Source: Hyphomicrobiales bacterium
Lineage (GTDB): Bacteria > Pseudomonadota > Alphaproteobacteria > Rhizobiales > Rhizobiaceae
DNA: 64,000 nt
Assembly (NCBI GenBank): GCA_900473915.1
Contig: UCNG01000002.1
Coordinates: 129,078-193,077 of the forward strand
Reading direction: 5' to 3'
The position numbers and the translations under genes are program-made. The notes beneath the pieces are model-generated. The model had not been told where the DNA came from. It was given only the letters and a program-made list of their open reading frames with translations, and did not search any database. Shown here one piece after another: positions 19,143 through 28,568 of this stretch; the first letter of the stretch is position 1, and every line of letters begins with the position of its first letter.

Positions 19143-19191
19143 CTTTCGCGGGAGCAACATCTTGCCGCAGCGGACGCTGTTCCCGCGAAAG
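19143..19191. repeat. Long perfect inverted repeat between bolA and grxD
   Basis: CTTTCGCGGGA (19143-19153) and TCCCGCGAAAG (19181-19191) are perfect 11-bp arms around a 27-base spacer. It begins 9 bases after the bolA stop and has no T tract, so it is a stable hairpin or a binding site rather than a standard terminator. Confidence 0.7.
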
Positions 19192-19199
19192 AACCCGTA

Positions 19200-19433
19200 T
19201 TACTCCGGTACGCTCGTCTGCAATGCGAGCGCGTGCAGCACGCCGCCCATATTGCCCTTCAGCGCATCATAGACCATCTGGTGCTGCTGCACGCGGGACT
19301 TGCCACGAAAACTTTCCGCGACAACCTCGGCGGCATAATGGTCTCCGTCACCGGCAAGGTCGCGGATCGTCACCTTTGCGTCGGGAATCCCCTCGCGTAT
19401 CAGTTTTTCGATCTCATGTGCGTCCATAGCCAT
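19200..19433 (-). CDS. bolA: BolA family protein
   Basis: A 77-residue class II KH-like protein. The BolA core is visible from [20 protein letters not shown] through [27 protein letters not shown], with the conserved His residues that co-ligate a [2Fe-2S] cluster with monothiol glutaredoxin. It is short, like the IbaG/BolA3 subgroup. AGGAG precedes the ATG. It lies between purL and grxD on the same strand, and grxD encodes its expected partner. Confidence 0.92.
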   Translation of the reverse strand: MAMDAHEIEKLIREGIPDAKVTIRDLAGDGDHYAAEVVAESFRGKSRVQQHQMVYDALKGNMGGVLHALALQTSVPE

Positions 19434-19544
19434 GCAAAATCTCCTGCCGTTTCCGGCCTTTTCTTATCGTTCTGTCGAATCGTAACGCACCATCGTGGAA
19501 CGTCAACAACCATCTGTCTAACGCTTAAATCAAAGACAAGCAAA

Positions 19545-19575
19545 CCGCCCGGACAGCTTTCCATCCGGGCGGCAA
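19545..19575 (-). terminator. Probable terminator of purL
   Basis: On the minus strand CCGCCCGGA and TCCGGGCGG form a 9-bp stem with a 10-base loop, followed by TTTGCTTG, 29 bases after the purL stop. The T-rich tail is interrupted, so partial readthrough to bolA is possible. Confidence 0.6.
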
Positions 19576-19600
19576 AAGGTATCAGCGATGTAAAACCGGA

Positions 19601-21823
19601 TCAGTTATCGGTTGCGGGCTCGCCACTCATGAAGCCGGGGAACCAGCCTTCAAAGGCACCAGCCAGATCGGCGACGCTGACATCAACAAGGCTGCCAATC
19701 TTCAGGCGGTCGCCGCCAACCGTGCCGAGCACACGGAACGGAACGCCTGCGCCTTCGGCATTCAGCGCAACGAGCTTTGCCATTTCCGCCGTGGCCGCGA
19801 CGACATAGCGCGCCTGATCTTCACCGAAAAGAACGGCATGCGCCAGACCGTCGCCGGCATCGAGTTCAGCGCCCTTGCCGGACTTGATCGCCATTTCGGC
19901 AACCGCAATCGCCAGACCGCCATCGGAGAGGTCATGGCAGGCCGTAACCTGACCGTTGCGGATGGCGGAGCGGACAAACTCGCCGTTGCGCTTTTCAAGC
20001 GCGAGATCGACGAAAGGCGCGGGGCCATCGGCGCGGTCGAACAGATCGCGCAGATAGACCGACTGGCCAAGATGCGTGCCGTCACCGCCAAGCAGGATGA
20101 GCGTATCGCCGTCCTGCATGCCGCCGATCTTCGCCATCTGCGACCAGTCGGGGATTAGGCCCACGCCCGCAATGGTGGGGGTTGGCAGAATGGCCTGGCC
20201 GTTGGTCTCGTTATAAAGCGAGACATTGCCGGAAACGATCGGGAAATCCAGCGCGCGGCAGGCTTCGCCAATGCCTTCGATGGCCTTGACGAGCTGGCCC
20301 ATGATTTCCGGCTTTTCAGGGTTGCCGAAGTTCAGATTGTCGGTCGCAGCCAGCGGTTCCGCGCCGGTCGCGGTGATGTTGCGCCAGCATTCGGCAACGG
20401 CCTGCTTGCCGCCTTCAAACGGGTCCGCTTCGCAATAGCGCGGCGTCACGTCCGACGAGAAGGCGAGCGCCTTGGTTTCATGGCCTTCGACGCGGATCAC
20501 ACCGGCGTCGCCGCCCGGCACCTGCAAGGAATTGCCCTGAATGAGCGTATCATACTGCTCATAGACCCAGCGGCGCGACGAAAGATCGGGCGAGCCGATC
20601 AGCTTGAGCAGGGCAGCGGAATAATCCTCCACCTGCGGCACATTGCTGGCAGGCAGCGGCGCGTGCTTGCCCGGCTCCATCCACGGACGATCATATTCCG
20701 GCGCTTCATCGCCCAGGTCCTTGATCGGCAGATTGGCGACTTCCTCGCCCTGATGGATGACGCGGAAGCGAAGATCGTCAGTCGTCTTGCCGACAATGGC
20801 GAAGTCGAGGCCCCACTTGCGGAAAATGGCCTGCGCTTCTGCTTCCTTTTCCGGCTTCAGAACCATGAGCATGCGCTCCTGGCTTTCCGAAAGCATCATT
20901 TCATAGGCCGTCATGCTCTCTTCGCGGACCGGAACATGATCGAGGATCAGTTCGATTCCGAGATCGCCCTTGGCGCCCATTTCGACGGCGGAGCAGGTGA
21001 GGCCCGCCGCGCCCATGTCCTGAATGGCGATGACCGCGCCGGAAGCCATCAGTTCGAGGCAGGCTTCAAGCAGGCATTTTTCGGTGAACGGATCGCCCAC
21101 CTGCACGGTCGGGCGTTTTTCCTCGATCGACTCGTCGAATTCAGCCGATGCCATCGTTGCGCCGCCGACGCCATCGCGGCCCGTCTTCGCACCAAGATAA
21201 ACGACCGGCAGGCCGACGCCCTTGGCTTCCGACAGGAAGATGCCGTCATGCTTGGCCAGACCGGCAGCAAAGGCATTGACGAGGATGTTGCCGTTATAAC
21301 GCTTGTCGAAATTCACCTCGCCGCCAACGGTTGGCACGCCAAAGGCATTGCCATAACCGCCGACGCCGGAAACGACGCCCGAGACGAGGTGACGGGTTTT
21401 GGGATGATCCGGTTCGCCGAAGCGCAGCGCATTCATGGCTGCTACAGGGCGAGCGCCCATGGTGAAGACGTCGCGCAGGATGCCGCCAACGCCGGTCGCC
21501 GCACCCTGATAGGGCTCGATATAGGAGGGGTGGTTGTGGCTTTCCATCTTGAAGACGACGCAATCGCCATCGCCAATATCCACCACGCCCGCGTTTTCGC
21601 CGGGGCCCTGAATAACGCGCGGCCCGGTTGTCGGAAGCGTGCGCAGCCATTTCTTGGAGGACTTGTAGGAGCAATGCTCGTTCCACATGGCCGAGAAAAT
21701 CCCCAGCTCCGTGAAGGTGGGTTCGCGCCCGATCAGTTCAAGAATGCGCTGATACTCGTCCGGCTTAAGACCATGCGCTTCGATCAATTCCGGCGTGATG
21801 TCTCGCGTATTGGAAATAGTCAT
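19601..21823 (-). CDS. purL: Phosphoribosylformylglycinamidine synthase subunit PurL (small form)
   Basis: The synthetase subunit of the three-part FGAM synthase that converts FGAR to FGAM with ammonia delivered by PurQ, bridged by PurS. At 740 residues it is the small PurL form. N-terminal [12 protein letters not shown] and ATP-binding Gly-rich stretches ([33 protein letters not shown]) are clear, and two AIRS-like halves are present. The start [11 protein letters not shown] at 21823 matches the family; an upstream ATG adds 11 residues without support. purQ and purS lie 4 kb away, separated by regulatory and stress genes. Confidence 0.96.
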   Translation of the reverse strand: MTISNTRDITPELIEAHGLKPDEYQRILELIGREPTFTELGIFSAMWNEHCSYKSSKKWLRTLPTTGPRVIQGPGENAGVVDIGDGDCVVFKMESHNHPSYIEPYQGAATGVGGILRDVFTMGARPVAAMNALRFGEPDHPKTRHLVSGVVSGVGGYGNAFGVPTVGGEVNFDKRYNGNILVNAFAAGLAKHDGIFLSEAKGVGLPVVYLGAKTGRDGVGGATMASAEFDESIEEKRPTVQVGDPFTEKCLLEACLELMASGAVIAIQDMGAAGLTCSAVEMGAKGDLGIELILDHVPVREESMTAYEMMLSESQERMLMVLKPEKEAEAQAIFRKWGLDFAIVGKTTDDLRFRVIHQGEEVANLPIKDLGDEAPEYDRPWMEPGKHAPLPASNVPQVEDYSAALLKLIGSPDLSSRRWVYEQYDTLIQGNSLQVPGGDAGVIRVEGHETKALAFSSDVTPRYCEADPFEGGKQAVAECWRNITATGAEPLAATDNLNFGNPEKPEIMGQLVKAIEGIGEACRALDFPIVSGNVSLYNETNGQAILPTPTIAGVGLIPDWSQMAKIGGMQDGDTLILLGGDGTHLGQSVYLRDLFDRADGPAPFVDLALEKRNGEFVRSAIRNGQVTACHDLSDGGLAIAVAEMAIKSGKGAELDAGDGLAHAVLFGEDQARYVVAATAEMAKLVALNAEGAGVPFRVLGTVGGDRLKIGSLVDVSVADLAGAFEGWFPGFMSGEPATDN

Positions 21824-21996
21824 GGAAATGGGGAACCCCGTCACAGGCTGCGGCACCCGAAAACCCTCTGCCGAAGGCTGGATACCTAAGGTTTCAAGGC
21901 GCCTCTTTAACCTATGTTTTCACGAAGTGCGACAGGAAAATACCGCTTTCCCGGCCTCAATCGCATATCAGTAACGATAAAACGGAGTAAAGCCTG

Positions 21997-23403
21997 TCAG
22001 ACGCTTCCCTCATATCCGGCCTGTTCGTTTTCAAGCAGGCGACGCAGCGTCAGAAAACCATTTTCGACCACCTCGCGATCGGCAGGCGAGGAGAAGGCAA
22101 CGCGGACCCGGTGATAAATCTGGTCCACGCGTCCGGCCTTGAACTCGTCCTCATCATCGATCAGGATTCCGCTTTCATAGGCTGCGGCCTTGAAGGTTCC
22201 CGAAAGCCACGGTTCGGGCAGGCTCATCCACAGAAACGGGATCGTGGGCCGGGAGACAAAATCGAACCCGCTGAAAATTTTGCGGGCTATTTCCTCGCGC
22301 GCGATGGTTTCTTCACGGCATTTGGCGTGAATGGCATCTGCCTCGCCGGACAATACAAGCTGTGCGCCGGTTTCAGCGAGCAGGAATGCTGCGCCGCCCG
22401 TAACCATCTTGTGCGTCACCTTCACCCGCTGCGCGCAATGCGCAGGGCAGGCGACCCATCCGCTGCGTATGCCTGCGGCCACGGCCTTGGACAGGCCGGA
22501 AACGACGAATGTGCGTTCCGGCGCAAGGCTTGCCAGCGGCGGCATCGGGCTCTGGCACATAACGCCGTAAATATCGTCCTCAATCAGCCAGACATTGTAA
22601 CGCCGGGCAATGTCGGCAATGGCGCGACGCCGTTCTTCCGGCATGACGGACAAAGTCGGATTGTGCAAGTTCGGCATCAGGAAGGCGAGGGTCGGGTGCT
22701 GCTGGCGGCAGGCGCGTTCGAATTCTTCCGGGATCAGGCCATATTCATCCAGCCCCGCCTGAATGGTGCGCCGCCCGAGCAGGCGTACCGAGCGGCTGAT
22801 CTGGGCATAGGTCAGATTTTCGAAAAGGATGCGATCGCCGGGATTCGTGAAGGCCGTGATAATGGCAATGCTTGCCGCCTGCGCGCCATTGGTGACGACG
22901 ATGTTGTCGAGGTCCGGCTGCCAGCCCGCTCGCGAAAGCCATTTTTGTCCGGCTTCCAGCCAGTGCTGCGGAAAGTAGCGCGAATAGCTTGCTATATCCT
23001 GCGGAAAATCCCGGTGAACATCCGCATTGATACTAGCCAGAATTTCGTGCTGGCCGACATCCGGCGCCGCCGTGGTGTCGAAGCGAATTTTCCCTGCGGG
23101 AACATCGGCAGGCTTGGTCCCGGCAATGCCGGAGGCGGACAGCGCATTGTCTGCCGGTTCTTCGCCCAGAACATAGGTTCCTCGGCCAACTTCGCCGGTG
23201 ACGAGGCCGCGCTCATGGGCGAGGGCGTAGGCGCGCCCGATTGTGCCGATTGTCACCTTCAGGTCGAAGGCCAGATTGCGTTGCGGCGGCAGCTTCGTGC
23301 CAGCAGGCAATCCGCCATTTCCGATTGCCTCTTCGATGGCGTCGGCAAGTTGCAGGTAAAACGGGCCGGACTTGCCGGAAAGGTCTGGAAGCCAATTTGT
23401 CAT
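21997..23403 (-). CDS. MocR/PdxR-type GntR-aminotransferase regulator
   Basis: A 468-residue fusion of an N-terminal GntR winged helix (about residues 14-80, including KLPPQRNLAFDLKVTIGTI) and a fold-type I aminotransferase domain. The PLP lysine is in VVSGLSKAVAAGIRSGW, and the NPTLSVMPEERR region is the usual substrate loop. Such proteins regulate PLP, GABA, taurine or related metabolism and normally act on the divergent gene, here a DUF1127 protein. The effector cannot be deduced. Confidence 0.9.
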   Translation of the reverse strand: MTNWLPDLSGKSGPFYLQLADAIEEAIGNGGLPAGTKLPPQRNLAFDLKVTIGTIGRAYALAHERGLVTGEVGRGTYVLGEEPADNALSASGIAGTKPADVPAGKIRFDTTAAPDVGQHEILASINADVHRDFPQDIASYSRYFPQHWLEAGQKWLSRAGWQPDLDNIVVTNGAQAASIAIITAFTNPGDRILFENLTYAQISRSVRLLGRRTIQAGLDEYGLIPEEFERACRQQHPTLAFLMPNLHNPTLSVMPEERRRAIADIARRYNVWLIEDDIYGVMCQSPMPPLASLAPERTFVVSGLSKAVAAGIRSGWVACPAHCAQRVKVTHKMVTGGAAFLLAETGAQLVLSGEADAIHAKCREETIAREEIARKIFSGFDFVSRPTIPFLWMSLPEPWLSGTFKAAAYESGILIDDEDEFKAGRVDQIYHRVRVAFSSPADREVVENGFLTLRRLLENEQAGYEGSV

Positions 23404-23465
23404 GGTGACAACTTATAAATTGTACCTATTGCCAAGTCAATTATAGAGTCAATTCGTCGCTATTT

Positions 23466-23512
23466 AGAGCGCATCCCGAAAAAGCGTGAAACGGTTTCAG
23501 GCGCACAGACGC
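23466..23512. repeat. Degenerate RIME-like repeat
   Basis: GAGCGCATCCCGAAAA followed by GTGAAACGGTTT matches the copy at 29274 closely in its first 35 bases; the closing arm has decayed. It lies in the divergent gap between the MocR gene and the DUF1127 gene. Confidence 0.6.
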
Positions 23513-23561
23513 CTGGCCATCTGCTTTCCAGCTCCCAACTGGCAAAGAATGGACCGAGACA

Positions 23562-23849
23562 ATGTTCTACTTCAGACCGCAGACCGAGACAATAGATACA
23601 ATTCTTCCCATGCCCGTGGCTGATACGGCTGCGGATCTGCCGAAAGGATTGCAGGTGCATCTGGCAACAGCCGCACAGCCGGGAGGCGGATATTTACGGT
23701 GGGTCTTGAATTGGCTGTCTTATCGAATGATGCTGCGGCGCAGCCGGATCGCCCTGGGTGAACTGACCGATGATCAGTTGCGCGACATCGGCCTCCAGCG
23801 TTGTGAAGCAGAGCGCGAGGCGCGCAAGGTGCGCTTTCACCTACGTTGA
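23562..23849 (+). CDS. DUF1127 domain protein
   Basis: A short basic protein of up to 95 residues with a C-terminal DUF1127 domain (LSYRMMLRRSRIALGELTDDQLRDIGLQRCEAEREARK), an arginine-rich motif seen in many small alphaproteobacterial proteins. Some relatives are linked to phosphate and carbon regulation and RNA turnover, so a nucleic-acid role is possible but not shown here. The ribosome binding site of ATG 23562 is weak, and an internal ATG at 23610 is an alternative. It faces the MocR regulator, which may control it. Confidence 0.75.
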   Translation: MFYFRPQTETIDTILPMPVADTAADLPKGLQVHLATAAQPGGGYLRWVLNWLSYRMMLRRSRIALGELTDDQLRDIGLQRCEAEREARKVRFHLR

Positions 23850-23898
23850 AATCTGTCGCGGAAAGCCAATTCCGGCGTTTCCGCGACGCATCTTGTGA

Positions 23899-24300
23899 TT
23901 ACTGGCAGCCGCTCTGGCCCGACGCCCAGCGGTTGACATCGGCGGCGATGCGTCCGCCGTGGCTTTCTCCCATCATGGGGCCGAAGGTCTCGACGCGAGC
24001 CGGATTTCCCTGCGCCTGCACGACAAGCAATGGACGCGATGCCGGATTGCGGGCTGGCACAACCAGAATGCGCGGACGTCCGGTAAAGGAGTTCAGCTCC
24101 GGCGCAAGCGTATAACCACGGAAATCCTTGTCCTTGGATTTGAACCAGCAGCTATTTGCTGCCAGCGCGATGCGCTCCATGGTTGGAAGCGCCGCCTTTT
24201 TGACATCGACGGCAGTGGGCGTCGTGGGTTTGCTGGAGGTGCAGGCCGCAAGCATTGCAATGGCCGGGAGGGCCAGAAGAGCGAAAGTCTTGGTCTTCAA
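23899..24300 (-). CDS. Small lipoprotein of unknown function
   Basis: A 133-residue protein with a lipoprotein signal peptide: a basic start, a hydrophobic core and the lipobox MLAAC with the modified Cys at residue 20. The mature part has two further cysteines and no recognised domain. The residue after Cys is Thr, not Asp, so sorting to the outer membrane by LolCD is expected. It is convergent with the DUF1127 gene and upstream of nothing in the same direction except by a gap. Confidence 0.82.
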   Translation of the reverse strand: MKTKTFALLALPAIAMLAACTSSKPTTPTAVDVKKAALPTMERIALAANSCWFKSKDKDFRGYTLAPELNSFTGRPRILVVPARNPASRPLLVVQAQGNPARVETFGPMMGESHGGRIAADVNRWASGQSGCQ

Positions 24301-24367
24301 GGAGGGGCTCCGATAGTGCGTGCCTTCAAAAAGGCACGCATGAGATGTGGGCGGGGGGGTAAATATG

Positions 24368-25015
24368 TCAGGCGAGTTGCGGCATGAAGGCCTTCAGTCC
24401 GTCGCTCATCTCGTTCCAGATGCGCTCGAAAGCCGGATGCTGTTTCGCCTTGGCTTCATATGCATCGAATTTCGGGAATTCGTCCAGCAAATCCGCTTTG
24501 CCGGAAAGCTTCTTCAACGGTTCCATGAGAAAACGCACCGGCAACAGCCAGCAGTCGGCAAGGGTCGGCTCGTCTCCGGCGGCGAAAGCCTTGTCCGAGA
24601 GGCGGCTTTCAACCACTTTCAGCCCCGTATGCATTTTGTCGAACAGGCGCTCGATGCTTGCGCTGTCACGCTCCGGCTTGCTCAACAGGATGAACAGTTT
24701 CATTGCTGGGCCTAGAACTTCAAGCTCCGTCACGCGCGCCAGAAGCCGGATCAGGGCGCGTTCGCGCGGGGTGCCGGGCAAAACAGGCGTTTCGGGAAAA
24801 TGATCTTCGAGATATTCGGCGATGACAGCGGCTTCGAACAGCGTTTCGCCGGAACTGGTGATCAGCACCGGAATGCGGCGCAGCGGCGTGATATTGGCGA
24901 AATCGGCCGGAAACGGGTAGGGCAGGTTCATCGGCTTGAATGGCAGGTCCTTGAGATAGAGAACGCCGCGCACGAAAGATGAGTAGGGGGAGAGAGGCCT
25001 GGAATATAGCTGCAT
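24368..25015 (-). CDS. Glutathione S-transferase family protein
   Basis: A 215-residue cytosolic GST. The thioredoxin-like N-terminal domain begins MQLYSRPLSPYSSFVRG, carrying the early Ser/Tyr that activates glutathione, with IPVLITSSGETLFEAAVIAEYL as the conserved cis-Pro and glutathione-binding Glu-Ala segment. The C-terminal all-helical domain contains DEPTLADCWL, the family N-capping motif. Substrate and class cannot be assigned with certainty. It is a single minus-strand gene between the lipoprotein gene and purQ. Confidence 0.87.
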   Translation of the reverse strand: MQLYSRPLSPYSSFVRGVLYLKDLPFKPMNLPYPFPADFANITPLRRIPVLITSSGETLFEAAVIAEYLEDHFPETPVLPGTPRERALIRLLARVTELEVLGPAMKLFILLSKPERDSASIERLFDKMHTGLKVVESRLSDKAFAAGDEPTLADCWLLPVRFLMEPLKKLSGKADLLDEFPKFDAYEAKAKQHPAFERIWNEMSDGLKAFMPQLA

Positions 25016-25217
25016 GATTGAAGATCCCCTGATTCTTTATCGCTAAAATCTGTGAGGCATTTCCAGCAAAAATGTGGACGATTTGTGCCGGGAAAACGCA
25101 CGAAACAAGTATGAAGGCGACCCCGACGGTTTGTCCTTTGTCAAAGGCCTCCTGAAGCCAAGCTGCCACGAAACACGGTGCTTTGCCAGTGCAGTTTTGA
25201 GGCGCAGCAGGCGCAAC

Positions 25218-25248
25218 AAAAAAGGCGGCTCGATGGGAGCCGCCTTTT
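25218..25248 (-). terminator. Rho-independent terminator of purS-purQ
   Basis: On the minus strand AAAAGGCGGCTC and GAGCCGCCTTTT pair over 12 bases with a five-base loop, ending in six T. It lies 20 bases after the purQ stop. The rest of 25016-25268 holds only a RIME fragment near 25054 and no gene. Confidence 0.88.
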
Positions 25249-25268
25249 CCGTTCATATGTCAGCCAGC

Positions 25269-25940
25269 TTACGCCGCGACGCCGAGTGCGCCCGCAAAAA
25301 GCGCCCGGCCATCAATGCCGCCATGGGCCGCTTCGATCAGGTTTTCCGGGTGCGGCATCATGCCGAGCACATTGCCGCGTGCATTGACGATGCCGGCGAT
25401 GTCGTTGACCGACCCGTTCGGATTGGTGCCTTCGGCATAGCGGAACACGACCTGGCCTTCGCCTTCGATGCGCTTCAGCGTTTCGGCATCGGCGAAATAA
25501 TTGCCGTCGTGATGCGCGACCGGGCAGCGGATGATCTGGCCCGGCTGGTAGCCGCGCGTGAACGACGTGTTGGCGTTGGTCACTTCGAGCTTCACTTCGC
25601 GGCAGACGAATTTCAGCGAGGCGTTGCGCATCAGCGCGCCCGGCAGAAGTCCGGCTTCGACGAGGATCTGGAAGCCGTTGCAGACGCCCATGACCATGAC
25701 GCCCTTATCGGCCTTCTCGCGGACGGCCTGCATGACAGGCATACGGGCTGCAATGGCGCCGCAACGCAGATAGTCGCCATAGGAGAAGCCACCGGGAATG
25801 AGGATCAGGTCCACATCGTCGGGAATGCTGGTGTCAGTCTGCCAGACGGTCACCGGAGCCTGTCCGGTGATCTTGGTCAGCGCCGCGATCATGTCGCGAT
25901 CGCGATTGAGACCGGGAAGGAGAATGACTGCGGATTTCAT
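25269..25940 (-). CDS. purQ: FGAM synthase glutaminase subunit PurQ
   Basis: A 223-residue class I glutamine amidotransferase supplying ammonia to PurL. The nucleophilic elbow is GVCNGFQIL, and the His-Glu of the triad is in [10 protein letters not shown] near the C-terminus. The oxyanion strand [15 protein letters not shown] is also typical. The start [10 protein letters not shown] was chosen because AAGGAAG is 8 bases upstream; the longer ORF would overlap the gap to purS. It follows purS by 22 bases in the same operon. Confidence 0.96.
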   Translation of the reverse strand: MKSAVILLPGLNRDRDMIAALTKITGQAPVTVWQTDTSIPDDVDLILIPGGFSYGDYLRCGAIAARMPVMQAVREKADKGVMVMGVCNGFQILVEAGLLPGALMRNASLKFVCREVKLEVTNANTSFTRGYQPGQIIRCPVAHHDGNYFADAETLKRIEGEGQVVFRYAEGTNPNGSVNDIAGIVNARGNVLGMMPHPENLIEAAHGGIDGRALFAGALGVAA

Positions 25941-25962
25941 GGCGACTGCTTCCTTATTGGGC

Positions 25963-26205
25963 TCAGGCGATGGCGATAGAATAATCTTCAATCACGGTGT
26001 TGGCGAGCAGCTTCTCGCACATGGCTTTCAGGTCTGCTTCGGCCTTGGCCTTGTCCGAGCCTTCCAGTTCCAGATCGAACACCTTGCCCTGACGTGCGGA
26101 GCTGACGCCGTCGAAACCGAGGCTGCCGAGCGCGCCGACGATTGCCTTGCCCTGCGGGTCGAGAACGCCGTTTTTCAGTGTAACGGTGACGCGTGCCTTG
26201 ATCAC
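25963..26205 (-). CDS. purS: FGAM synthase subunit PurS
   Basis: An 80-residue protein that bridges PurL and PurQ in the three-subunit FGAM synthase. The family pattern [19 protein letters not shown] and DLELEG...[13 protein letters not shown] is complete. It lies between purC and purQ on the same strand; a complex hairpin separates it from purC, so expression relative to purC may be modulated there. Confidence 0.94.
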   Translation of the reverse strand: MIKARVTVTLKNGVLDPQGKAIVGALGSLGFDGVSSARQGKVFDLELEGSDKAKAEADLKAMCEKLLANTVIEDYSIAIA

Positions 26206-26239
26206 TCTGTAGTTCCTGCAATTTTAGAACGAATGAAAC

Positions 26240-26315
26240 AGCCCGGAAGGGTTGTTTGGGCATGATCTGGTCCGAAAAACCGTGTCGACCTTTCGGGATC
26301 ATGCCCTTCCGGGCT
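26240..26315. repeat. Nested double hairpin between purC and purS
   Basis: Outer arms AGCCCGGAAGGG (26240-26251) and CCCTTCCGGGCT (26304-26315) enclose inner arms GGGCATGATC (26258-26267) and GATCATGCCC (26297-26306). The two stems share three bases, so they partly compete. The inner element resembles the RIME-like repeats elsewhere in the window. Confidence 0.7.
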
Positions 26316-26324
26316 GGGCGGATA

Positions 26325-27089
26325 TTATTTCACGAGCGTTGGGCCGGATGGGCGCGGCGTGTCGTTCTCGTTCATGATGCCGAGACGGCGCGCAACTTCC
26401 TGATAGGCCTCGACCAGCCCGCCCATATCGCGGCGGAAACGGTCCTTGTCGAGCTTGTCATTGGTGGTGATATCCCAAAGACGAGCTGAATCCGGCGAAA
26501 TCTCGTCGGCGACGACGATGCGCATCATGTCGCCTTCCCACAGGCGACCGCATTCCATCTTGAAATCGACAAGCTGGATGCCGATGCCGAGGAACAGGCC
26601 GGTGAGGAAGTCGTTGACGCGAATGGCGAGCGCCATGATGTCGTCGATTTCCGGCGGGCTTGCCCAGCCGAAAGCCGTGATATGCTCTTCGGTGACCATC
26701 GGGTCATCGAGCGCGTCGGCCTTGTAATAGAACTCGATGATCGAGCGCGGCAGGATGGTGCCTTCTTCCAGGCCAAGGCGCTTGGCCAGCGAACCGGCGG
26801 CCACATTGCGCACAACCACTTCAAGTGGAATGATCTCCACTTCCTTGATCAGCTGCTCACGCATGTTGAGGCGGCGGATGAAGTGCGTCGGAATGCCGAT
26901 GCGGTTGAGCTGGGTGAAGATATGTTCGGAAATGCGGTTGTTCAGCACGCCTTTTCCGTCGATGACTTCATGCTTCTTTGCATTGAAGGCAGTTGCATCA
27001 TCTTTGAAGAATTGGACTAACGTACCGGGTTCAGGGCCTTCGTAAAGAATCTTGGCCTTGCCCTCGTAAATACGGCGGCGACGGTTCAT
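26325..27089 (-). CDS. purC: SAICAR synthetase PurC
   Basis: A 254-residue ATP-dependent ligase joining CAIR and aspartate in purine synthesis. The N-terminal lysine-rich [11 protein letters not shown] motif, the NNRISEHIF segment and [10 protein letters not shown] / [12 protein letters not shown] are diagnostic. It heads the purC-purS-purQ run. The 256-base gap upstream is shared with the divergent zeta-subunit gene; no purine riboswitch is evident there. Confidence 0.96.
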   Translation of the reverse strand: MNRRRRIYEGKAKILYEGPEPGTLVQFFKDDATAFNAKKHEVIDGKGVLNNRISEHIFTQLNRIGIPTHFIRRLNMREQLIKEVEIIPLEVVVRNVAAGSLAKRLGLEEGTILPRSIIEFYYKADALDDPMVTEEHITAFGWASPPEIDDIMALAIRVNDFLTGLFLGIGIQLVDFKMECGRLWEGDMMRIVVADEISPDSARLWDITTNDKLDKDRFRRDMGGLVEAYQEVARRLGIMNENDTPRPSGPTLVK

Positions 27090-27263
27090 GGCTTTTCTCG
27101 GATTTCCATATTTATGGTGATCGGCTCTCAGCCGCTATTCTCGCGGGCTACCTATAGCAATTGTGGGCTTTTAACAATCCTGCTTTGTGCCCGTTCCCCC
27201 GTTTTCGGCGTTTCTGACGCAAGTTTACGTATGAGTCGCAAGAAAGTAGTCTTTAAGCCCTTG

Positions 27264-27297
27264 TATAATCTTGCGCCCCTTGCCAGCTTTAGGCAAG
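27264..27297 (+). promoter_or_regulatory. Candidate promoter and leader hairpin of the zeta-subunit gene
   Basis: A perfect TATAAT at 27264-27269 lies 77 bases before the gene, with no strong -35. The leader holds the hairpin CTTGCC-AGCTTTA-GGCAAG (27279-27297). Confidence 0.35.
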
Positions 27298-27345
27298 AGA
27301 ACGGATGACGATCTCTTCTAACTTGTAAGTCTGGGAGCTTTAGGA

Positions 27346-27669
27346 ATGACCACTGGCATGGATGATCGCCGCGACGCTTTTGAAAAGAAATTCGCGCTTG
27401 ATGCGGAACTGCGCTTCAAGGCGGAGGCACGCCGCAACAAGCTTCTGGGACTCTGGGCCGCAGACCAGCTTGGCAAGAAGGATGCGGAGGCGGAAGCCTA
27501 TGCCAAGGAAGTCGTTGCCGCCGACTTCGAGGAAGCCGGTGACGAGGATGTTTTCCGCAAGATCCGCGCCGACTTCGACGCTGCCAATGTCAGCGTAGCC
27601 GATGAAGCAATCCGCGAGAAGATGTTCGCTTTCCTTGAGGAAGCCATTCGTCAGGTGAAGCAGGATTGA
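27346..27669 (+). CDS. DUF1476 protein, F1FO-ATPase zeta-subunit type inhibitor
   Basis: A 107-residue, highly charged and mostly helical protein of the DUF1476 family. Members in Paracoccus and relatives are the zeta subunit, which binds the F1 head and blocks ATP hydrolysis. The N-terminal MDDRRDAFEKKFALDAELRF region is the conserved inhibitory segment. GGGAG lies 8 bases before ATG 27346. In this window it stands alone with no atp genes nearby, facing purC. The family is secure; the inhibitory activity is inferred from relatives. Confidence 0.87.
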   Translation: MTTGMDDRRDAFEKKFALDAELRFKAEARRNKLLGLWAADQLGKKDAEAEAYAKEVVAADFEEAGDEDVFRKIRADFDAANVSVADEAIREKMFAFLEEAIRQVKQD

Positions 27670-27678
27670 TGAATAATT

Positions 27679-27711
27679 CAGGGCGGATGTGCCGGTGGCA
27701 TTTCCGCCCTG
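27679..27711 (+). repeat. Hairpin between the zeta-subunit and aldolase genes
   Basis: CAGGGCGGA and TCCGCCCTG form a 9-bp stem with a 15-base loop, starting 9 bases after the zeta-subunit stop. There is no T tract, so partial termination or 3'-end protection is more likely than full termination. Confidence 0.55.
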
Positions 27712-27736
27712 AGCTTATGAAATGAAGGAAATTCGA

Positions 27737-28498
27737 ATGTCGTTGTCGTCGCGCCTTCGCGCCGGGGAAACAGTGCTTTCCGCATGGTCCTCCCTTCCTG
27801 AACCCCTGACGGTCGAAATTCTCGCCCATAGCGCTTTCGACGCCGTAACGCTCGACATGCAGCATGGCGGCCACGATGAGGCGAGCGTGCTTCGCTCGCT
27901 GGGCCTTATCCTGAATGCGGGCAAGCCGCCCGTCGTGCGCATTCCCGTCGGCCGTTTCGACATGGCAAGCCGCGCGCTGGATTTCGGCGCGCAGGCGGTC
28001 ATCGCCCCGATGATCAATTCAGTCGAGGATGCGCGCCGGTTTGCAGCCGCCATGAAATATCCGCCGGTGGGCGAGCGTTCATGGGGCGTGTTCCGGGCCA
28101 ATGCGGATTACGGCACGCCGGGTTCCAACGATTATCTGACGACCGCAAATCACGACACACTTGCTTTCGCGATGATCGAAACGCGAGACGCCTATGATGC
28201 GCTGGATGCCATTCTGGACGTGCGCGGCATCGATGGTGTTTTCGTAGGGCCGGCGGATTTCTCCATCGCCTGGAGCAATGGACGCGAGGCCAATCCACAT
28301 TCGGATGCGATTGTGGAGCCGATCGGCAATATTGCGCGCAAGGCAATTGCGGCTGGCAAGTTTGCAGGCATCTATTCGCCGACTGCGGAATTTGCGCGCC
28401 GCTACATTCCGCTTGGCTTCCGCTTCCTGACGCTCAGCAATGATGGCGGCTATATCCGCCTCGCAGCCGAAACGCTGACAAAAGCGGTTCGCGATTAA
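27737..28498 (+). CDS. HpcH/HpaI-type class II aldolase
   Basis: A 253-residue TIM-barrel protein of the HpcH/HpaI aldolase/citrate lyase family, which cleaves 2-keto-3-deoxy acids with a divalent metal. The TLDMQHGGHDE segment, the arginine in VVRIPVGRFD, and MIETRDAYDALDAILD (metal-binding Glu) followed by GVFVGPADFS (metal-binding Asp) are the family landmarks. AAGGAA supports ATG 27737 over the ATG five codons upstream. The true substrate is unknown; relatives act on 4-hydroxy-2-oxo-heptanedioate or keto-deoxy-sugar acids. A strong terminator follows. Confidence 0.88.
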   Translation: MSLSSRLRAGETVLSAWSSLPEPLTVEILAHSAFDAVTLDMQHGGHDEASVLRSLGLILNAGKPPVVRIPVGRFDMASRALDFGAQAVIAPMINSVEDARRFAAAMKYPPVGERSWGVFRANADYGTPGSNDYLTTANHDTLAFAMIETRDAYDALDAILDVRGIDGVFVGPADFSIAWSNGREANPHSDAIVEPIGNIARKAIAAGKFAGIYSPTAEFARRYIPLGFRFLTLSNDGGYIRLAAETLTKAVRD

Positions 28499-28521
28499 AC
28501 TCGTCGTAATAGACAAGACGG

Positions 28522-28550
28522 AAAAGGCGGGCTTCTGACCCGCCTTTTTT
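28522..28550 (+). terminator. Rho-independent terminator after the aldolase gene
   Basis: AAAAGGCGGG, a seven-base loop and CCCGCC followed by six T. On the opposite strand an A/T-flanked form could also serve the convergent hydrolase gene. Confidence 0.88.
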
Positions 28551-28568
28551 ATGCAATTTGCACAAAGA

